From assembly GCA_027600665.1 (NCBI GenBank), contig JADGJL010000418.1, positions 1-21,838 of the forward strand: a stretch of 21,838 nucleotides of DNA, read 5' to 3'. Made by a program: the position numbers and the translations under genes. This document shows positions 16,604 through 21,838 of this stretch, in pieces; the first letter of the stretch is position 1, and each line of letters starts with the position of its first letter. The notes under the pieces are model-generated. The model ran no database searches, had not been told where the DNA came from, and saw only the letters and a program-made list of their open reading frames with translations. The DNA comes from Irineochytrium annulatum. Taxonomy: Eukaryota; Chytridiomycota; Chytridiomycetes; Chytridiales; Chytridiaceae.

Positions 16604-18612
16604 ATGAGAGGAGGAACGGACGTGATGGCGTTCCCTGCGCCAAAGAGGAAGGTCATCGCCAGGGAGGTCAGTCATCCTGTCCCTATTCAATTTTAAGGTC
16701 CGGGTCTGGGCACACGTACGGCTCATGACTCGCTGCGGACTGTTTCGGAACCGTTCTTCAACTGGGGAAGACGGCCGGGGACACCTGCGGCTCGTGTTCG
16801 GTGCAGTGCAGATAGTCGTAGAAGCCGTCGATTGATTGAACGAAGAGTGTTGCACACCTGCGGCTCGTGGTGCAGACCGTCGTGGATGCCATCGCTGACC
16901 CTTCTTTCTGGAAACAGAAACCCATCACCGTTATCACGCGCGACAACATCCGGACTTTGAGGCCACACACGAACGAGGCCGCCGCTGCCTCCGCGAAAAG
17001 GGGCTTGGCCGTGAAGCTGAATATGGCCGATCTGGACAGGGTGAAGGGCGCGTCCGTCTTTATGAGCAAGGAGGAGCTGGAGAGGTACAACAAGGAGATG
17101 GGGCTGCAAAAGATCATGATGGCCGAGGCTGCGAAGAGTCGGAAGGTGTGCGGTTTTGGTGAAGACAGGCGGAATCGAGAGTAATATGCTGACCTATGCA
17201 CTCCAAAGGCGAAGATGGAAGAATTCGATCACCAGCGGTCGCAGAACGCCAAGCTATCCGCCATCGAGCAGGAGGCCAAGGATAAGTCCAACTACCTCCT
17301 CGCCAAAGCGCACATGCAGCTTGAGGAGCAGGAGGACGCCATCAAGCACATGAACGAGCTCATGTTGTACGCCAAGTGCGTGGCCATTCGCGACGCGCAG
17401 GTGGACGAGAAAAAGCTAATTGCGAGGGAGAGGAAGGAGGAGGACGCGAGGCTGGACGCTATGATGGAGTCGGATCGTGTCAGGGAGCTGAAGAAGCTAG
17501 AGGAGAGGGACAGGAGGAGAATGGAGGAGCAGAGGAGAGGCGCCGCGAAGATCAGGGAGCAGATTGATGAGAGGAAGGAGGCCGCGCTGTTGGAGCAGGA
17601 GAAGAGGGACCAAGAGACGAAGCAGATTCTGGCGACGATACAGAAAATGGCCGAGGAGGACAAGGTCGAGAAGGAGAAGAAAGTCAGGATACAGAAGGGC
17701 TTGATGCAGGAGGTGTGTATTTGGGCGACGCATTTAATGGGTTGCTGACGCTGTGTGTGAAGGTCGCTCAAGCGAACCTCAACTCGATGGACAGGAGGAA
17801 GCAGATTAAGAAGGAGGAGGAGGAGGAGGACAAGAAGGTGCTCGAATATCTCCTTGAGAAGGAACGGAGGGAGCTTGAGAACGATAAAATCCAAATGGCG
17901 AAGAAGGCTGAGCGCGAGATGGAGCTTGCACGGCTTCGTGCCGCCCAGGAGAAGGTGCATATCCATACACTTCTGCCGCAATTAGCAAACCCCTAACCTT
18001 GAGTTCTTCCGTAGGCGTCCGACAAGCAAGCCCAGCAGGACGCCCTGCGCGCCCAACGCGCCTACGAAGCCTACGAGCGCGACTGGCGCCGCAAAGAGAA
18101 GGAGGCGGCCGAAAAACACGCCACCATGGAGCGCGACCTGAAGTCTCAGCGCATCGAGCAGCAGCGCGCGCGCGAGCACGCAGTCGCCGTCGAGGCGCGC
18201 AAGCTGAAGGAGGAGTTCATTGACAACCTCCGCGGCCAGCGCGAGGCCGAGGAGCGCATCAAGGCCGAGGAAAGGGAGCGACACGAGAGGAACAGAGCGT
18301 ACGCGCTAGAGGTTAAGCAGCAGATTAAGGAGAAGGAAGTTGGGAGGAGAAAGGTTAGGGAGGAGTTCTTTAAGGAGGGAATAAGGCAAGGGGTGGAGAG
18401 GAGGGAGAAGAGGGACAAGATTGGGCAGATTCAGGATCGGAAGTTACAGGTCGGTTTTTTTTTTTTTCTCGCAGTAATGGGAATTGTGATCTGACATTTG
18501 CATCTCACAGGAACTGAGGGCTATCGGCGTGCCCGAGAAGTACTGCATCGAGATCGAAAGGAAGATGCATCCGAGCGACAAGCACATGTTTAGTATGGGA
18601 GCGAGGCAGTAG
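16604..18612 (+). CDS. CFAP45: Cilia- and flagella-associated protein 45
   Basis: Filamentous microtubule inner protein found inside the B-tubule of axonemal doublets in ciliates, algae and animals (human CFAP45/CCDC19), here for the zoospore flagellum. Exons: 16604-16666, 16876-17145, 17209-17712, 17763-17954, 18015-18449 and 18511-18612, giving 521 aa (human 551). It is almost entirely charged coiled coil of the trichohyalin-plectin-homology type. Family landmarks seen are PITVITRDNIRTL, MSKEELERY, AKCVAIRDAQ, LRAAQEKASDKQAQQDALRA, DWRRKEKE, and the C-terminal ELRAIGVPEKYCIEIERK, which is nearly identical to the animal protein. All five introns are phase 0. The first exon (21 aa) and 209-nt first intron are the least certain part. 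The ATG at 16625 is an alternative start, and the longer N-terminus of the animal protein (with its DESLFG motif) was not found. Confidence 0.95.
16712..16869 (+). repeat. Degenerate threefold direct repeat in CFAP45 intron 1
   Basis: The core ACACCTGCGGCTCGTG occurs at 16781 and 16854, with a diverged copy ACACGTACGGCTCATG at 16712; spacings are 69 and 73 bp. After the core the second and third copies each continue into GTGCAG followed by similar text (ATAGTCGTAGAAGCC against ACCGTCGTGGATGCC). The third copy therefore contains the acceptor and first codons of exon 2, and the second copy contains a look-alike acceptor and exon start. Confidence 0.75.
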
Positions 18613-19030
18613 CCTAATTTTCGTTGATCTGGCTAAGTTCTTTCAGCTATAACCCCGTTTCCCTTTGACTGAACTGATTGTTTTTCCTTTTGGCATTAAG
18701 TGATGTTCAATACATGCAGTAAAGGCCGTAGAAACGGTGCTGATGGAAAAAGTCCAACTGACTTCATTCGACTCTGTCGGCTCGATATCGCCGTCATGTC
18801 GCCGTTTATAACACTGAATTTGTGTGTTGCGCACCTGAGCCAAGGTTGACGATGCGAGCAAGGACTCCGAGCCTGAGGTCTCCCAAAGGGCACACAAACG
18901 GTTTTGTTGAACGCCGTGGACGGTCTGGCTGCAGCCACGACCAGGCGTTCAGCATACCGGTTGGTGGTCTACTCTGTTTTGCGGTGGGTCGTCAAAGTCC
19001 GAACAACCAGAATCCTCCCCCACCTCGCCC
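18613..19030. other. Intergenic: CFAP45 3' UTR and promoter of membrane-protein gene
   Basis: No gene is supported in these 418 bp. The first half is T-rich, as expected for a 3' UTR. The second half runs into the CT-rich leader CCCACCTCGCCCATGT of the next gene. No canonical AATAAA is seen. Confidence 0.6.
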
Positions 19031-21838
19031 ATGTCCGCCACGTCGGCCGGGATCTTACCCCATCCTCGGCCTGGGACGCTGTCCGACGCTGCCCGTAGAC
19101 CGGACAGCCTGGATGAAGTCGTTGGCGGCGACGTTGGCGATGCCATTTCTGCGGACGGGCCAGCACGGCCGAGTCCATCATCTGTTCCCGGCAGTTTGAA
19201 GGTCGACGAGCTCGAGGCGACGGCCTCGACGACCTTCGTCAGCCTGCCGGAGGTCAATGACGACCCGAAGCCCGCCGCGAACGGCGCCGGTTTGGTCTTC
19301 ACCATGCAGCAGGAGCAGGTCGTTATCAACACGGACGTGCCCCGACGCGCCGCATACCCACCTGTCCTCCCTCCGACGACGCCCAATTCCGCAACGCCGT
19401 CGGCGTCCTCAATTCCACACCGGTCCCGCCCGCATCACGGCCTCGCGACCTTCATCCTCCTCTTCCTCTCGCTCTCGCTCCTGGTCCAGAGCATTGTCGT
19501 TCGCGACTTCGCGTACTCTTTTAAGCTGGCGCTGTCCGTCTCGCCCCCCGGCAGCACGGGCCGCTTCTCGCGCGGCGAGATGCTCATGCTCGCGGCGGTC
19601 CCGATACTGGCCATTCCCCTGGCGTGTATATGTCTCCGTGCGTTTTGGTGGCCGAGGAGGCGGAAGGCGTACGCGAGGAGGGTGGAGGAGCTGCTGGCCG
19701 TCGCGCGGGAGGCCAAGGAACGCGCGAAAAGACGGAGGGCGAGAAGGCGGAGGATCGCGGAGCAGAGGCGGAGGAAGCTGGAGGAACGGGAGAGGAGAGA
19801 GAGGGCTGAGAATGTGAACGGGCAGCCGTTGAACTCGAGAGACCCAGACGGCGTAAGGGTCAGGTTCAGGACGGCGTCCCAGCCGGTGAAGATGACAAGC
19901 GGGAGCGTGCCGATGACAGAGGGTCCGGACGCGATCGTCGTAAGCGATGACGATAAGGATGATGGGTTATCGACGGATGGTGGTGATGACGATGAGGACG
20001 ACGACGATGACGATGATGACGGCGGCACCACCCTCGGCGACGGGACCGAGGACGAGGACGCCTTCAAAGAGGCGGCAGCAATCTATGAAGGGAAGAAGAA
20101 GCGGGGCAACGCGGCCGGTGAGGCCGAGCGGTCGGCGGCAGAAGCCGCGAAGGAAATATCACCCATTTGGCATCGGCAGCACATGACGTTGGCGGAGGCG
20201 AGGGCGTCCTGGAAGATGTTGTGGGCCATAACAGGTCTTTCCTTTATTGCGCTTACCGTCGGTTGTGCTCTCGTGGTCGCGGGGATATGGCGCATCATTA
20301 ACGAGTTCCATTTGCGTGGGTGGGATTACGGAGAGGGGCTGATAAGGTGCATGGTGGTCGCGCTGCTGTGCGCCATCGCGGTGATTGCGCTGTCGAGGGA
20401 TCTAGTGTCGTTCCGGAAAGCGTGCCGCGAGATCTCGGAGGATGAACATATGGCACATAAGGACCCGATCGCCAGAGTGCATAAGGGTCCGCCGCTGGAT
20501 TTGATCGCGAAGGAGGATAAGATTCTTGCTCTTTCGGTCGTCATCCTCATGGCCTTGATCAACATCGCGTCGGTCACGTTTGCGGTAATGGAAGGGTGGA
20601 CTTTCAGAGAGGCGGAGCAATGGTACATTGCCAGTATCGCGGCGATCGGTTTTGCGCTACAGCGGACGGAGACTGATGCCGGAAAGGGTCTTCTGCTATT
20701 GTTTGGTACGTGCATCTCCTCTGCCGTTTTCAGTGATTTCAACATCATCTGCTGATCTTACCCATTGCAGTGACGTTCGGCATGATCATAATCGGTGTCA
20801 TCCTGACGATCTCTTCGCAAAAGATGATCAACTCTCTTCGGACGTGGCTTCTCCAGGGCATCCGCAAAGCCCGCACCCGAGTTCTCGAACGCCGGAAACG
20901 GCGAAAGGAGCGTCAGGAGCGCAAGGAGCGCGAGGCGGAGTTGCGAGCGCTGAACGCCGAGGCCGAGCAGGCCCGGCGCGATGCGGCCGCTCGGCGTGGG
21001 TCACCGTCCCGTGGCGAAGGCTCGCTCGACATACCTGGACGACGATCCGCCGCCTTGTTGAGGTCGTTCGGGATGGCGAGCACCGGCAACCTCGCGGACT
21101 CGCCCACGCCGGCGCGGAATCGGTCCGACACGGCCCTCGCATCCATGTTTGCCAACGGGAACGGCAGTGTTAGCGTTGTTATGACGCGGCGGCGGTCGTC
21201 CGTACAGGATCTAAGGTCGGCCAGCATGGACGGCGGTCGCGTCGGTAGCACGGGCGGACACTCGGCCAACTCCGGGTCTGGGAGCGCCATCTCCGGCGGC
21301 TTCCTTAACGTTCGCGCGTCGCGGGCACAGGATGAAACGCGGCAGAGCGTCGGCACGCTCACCGATCGTTTTGACGACCAGTACCTCTCCGTCCCTATGA
21401 CGAACGCGGTTATCACAACCACGACAGCGGCAGTCTCGATTCCAACTGCAGCAATACCCATCCCCCTTCCATCCGCTGCATCGCGGATAATGAATCTTAT
21501 GTCGACGCCGGATCCATTGCCGCACACGCCGCCTTCCCTGCCGCGCAGCTTCCTTATGGGCATTCCGCTCTGGCGCACGGAGACGATTGACTCGACCGTG
21601 ACTACGCAAACAAACCAAGATCAGGACTCCTCCGACGTCGGGCTGCCGCTGTATAGGACGGAATCAATCGACTCGACGACCGAGGCCGCGAGAGAGCTAG
21701 GGTACGACGGCGGGGGTGAGTGGGATAGTGGGAATGGACCGGAAGGCACGTTGGACATTGCGGCGAGGAGAGAGCTGATGAGGGAGCTGGCGGAGGCGAG
21801 GAGGCGCATCGTCACCGGCGGAAATGGCGGGGTTGGAG
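19031..21838 (+). CDS. Multi-pass membrane protein with acidic loop, partial at right edge
   Basis: I do not recognise this gene. Exon 1 is 19031-20705, intron 20706-20770 (GTACGT...TTGCAG, 65 nt), and exon 2 runs open to the window end; 914 residues are visible. Hydrophobic segments lie near residues 138-158, 184-205, 396-420, 437-455, 498-520, 531-544 (short) and 553-575. The intron falls inside the last one, and splicing completes it (GLLLLFVTFGMIIIGVI), which supports the model. Between the second and third segments is a soluble loop: a basic coiled coil (206-262), then an acidic stretch with a long Asp run (317-330), then a helical part. After the last segment come a basic coiled coil (KRRKERQERKEREAELRAL) and a long Ser/Thr-rich tail. 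There is no signal peptide. A sensor or channel-like role is possible, but nothing in the sequence proves it. Confidence 0.85.
21559..21678 (+). repeat. Two-copy tail motif G(I/L)PL(W/Y)RTE(T/S)IDST
   Basis: GIPLWRTETIDST (21559-21597) and GLPLYRTESIDST (21640-21678) lie 81 bp apart in the tail of the membrane protein. Every difference is conservative (Ile/Leu, Trp/Tyr, Thr/Ser), while the codons differ, so the motif appears to be kept by selection. Confidence 0.9.

Noticed and set aside
17292..17981. A 229-codon Leu/Ser-rich minus-strand frame that looks membrane-like
   Set aside because: It is the antisense of Glu/Lys codons of the CFAP45 coiled coil, which always reads as Leu/Phe/Ser. CFAP45 is certain here.
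1..21838. CRISPR arrays, insertion sequences, transposase or reverse-transcriptase genes, rRNA
   Set aside because: I looked for regularly spaced direct repeats, terminal inverted repeats and the usual enzyme motifs on both strands and found none.

Overview
The window is nuclear DNA from a zoosporic (flagellated) fungus, most likely a chytrid. Three things point there. The genes are interrupted by very short GT-AG introns (mostly 47-66 nt) in GC-rich coding sequence. The housekeeping genes have recognisable fungal/eukaryotic families. One gene encodes CFAP45, a microtubule inner protein of motile-flagellum doublets, which fungi without flagella would not be expected to need. There is also an intron-containing eukaryotic tRNA-Tyr. 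No bacterial, viral or transposon genes were found.

Layout. 1-2124: no intact gene, only possible gene remnants and a small cluster of ACGCGT sites. 2125-3976 (+): Notchless/Rsa4 ribosome-assembly factor, seven exons, spliced by hand. 4183-6626 (+): 796-aa low-complexity orphan with a polyglutamine tract and a folded-looking C-terminal quarter. 7084-8433 (+): secreted, charge-polarised, His-rich 449-aa protein. 8823-9964 (-): inositol monophosphatase, three exons. 10406-11902 (-): complete Ser/Thr kinase with a large insertion after the hinge. 11903-13214: intergenic. 13215-13298 (-): tRNA-Tyr(GTA) with an 11-nt intron. 13832-14407 (+): a frame-disrupted gene of unknown function. 14902-16191 (-): a kinase-fold protein that has lost its catalytic aspartates (probable pseudokinase). 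16604-18612 (+): CFAP45, six exons, all intron phases 0. 19031 to the right edge (+): a multi-pass membrane protein with a long acidic loop and a Ser/Thr-rich tail containing a 13-residue repeat; its end lies outside the window.

The genes do not form an operon or an obvious pathway cluster; most are independent transcription units. The one suggestive arrangement is the head-to-head pair of the probable pseudokinase and CFAP45, separated by 412 bp, which could share a promoter. The most interesting material is the four proteins I cannot assign to a function: the orphan at 4183, the secreted protein at 7084, the probable pseudokinase at 14902 and the membrane protein at 19031. A degenerate threefold repeat at the 3' end of CFAP45 intron 1 is also worth attention. 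All gene models here were built by eye from splice signals and family conservation; none was tested by alignment software.
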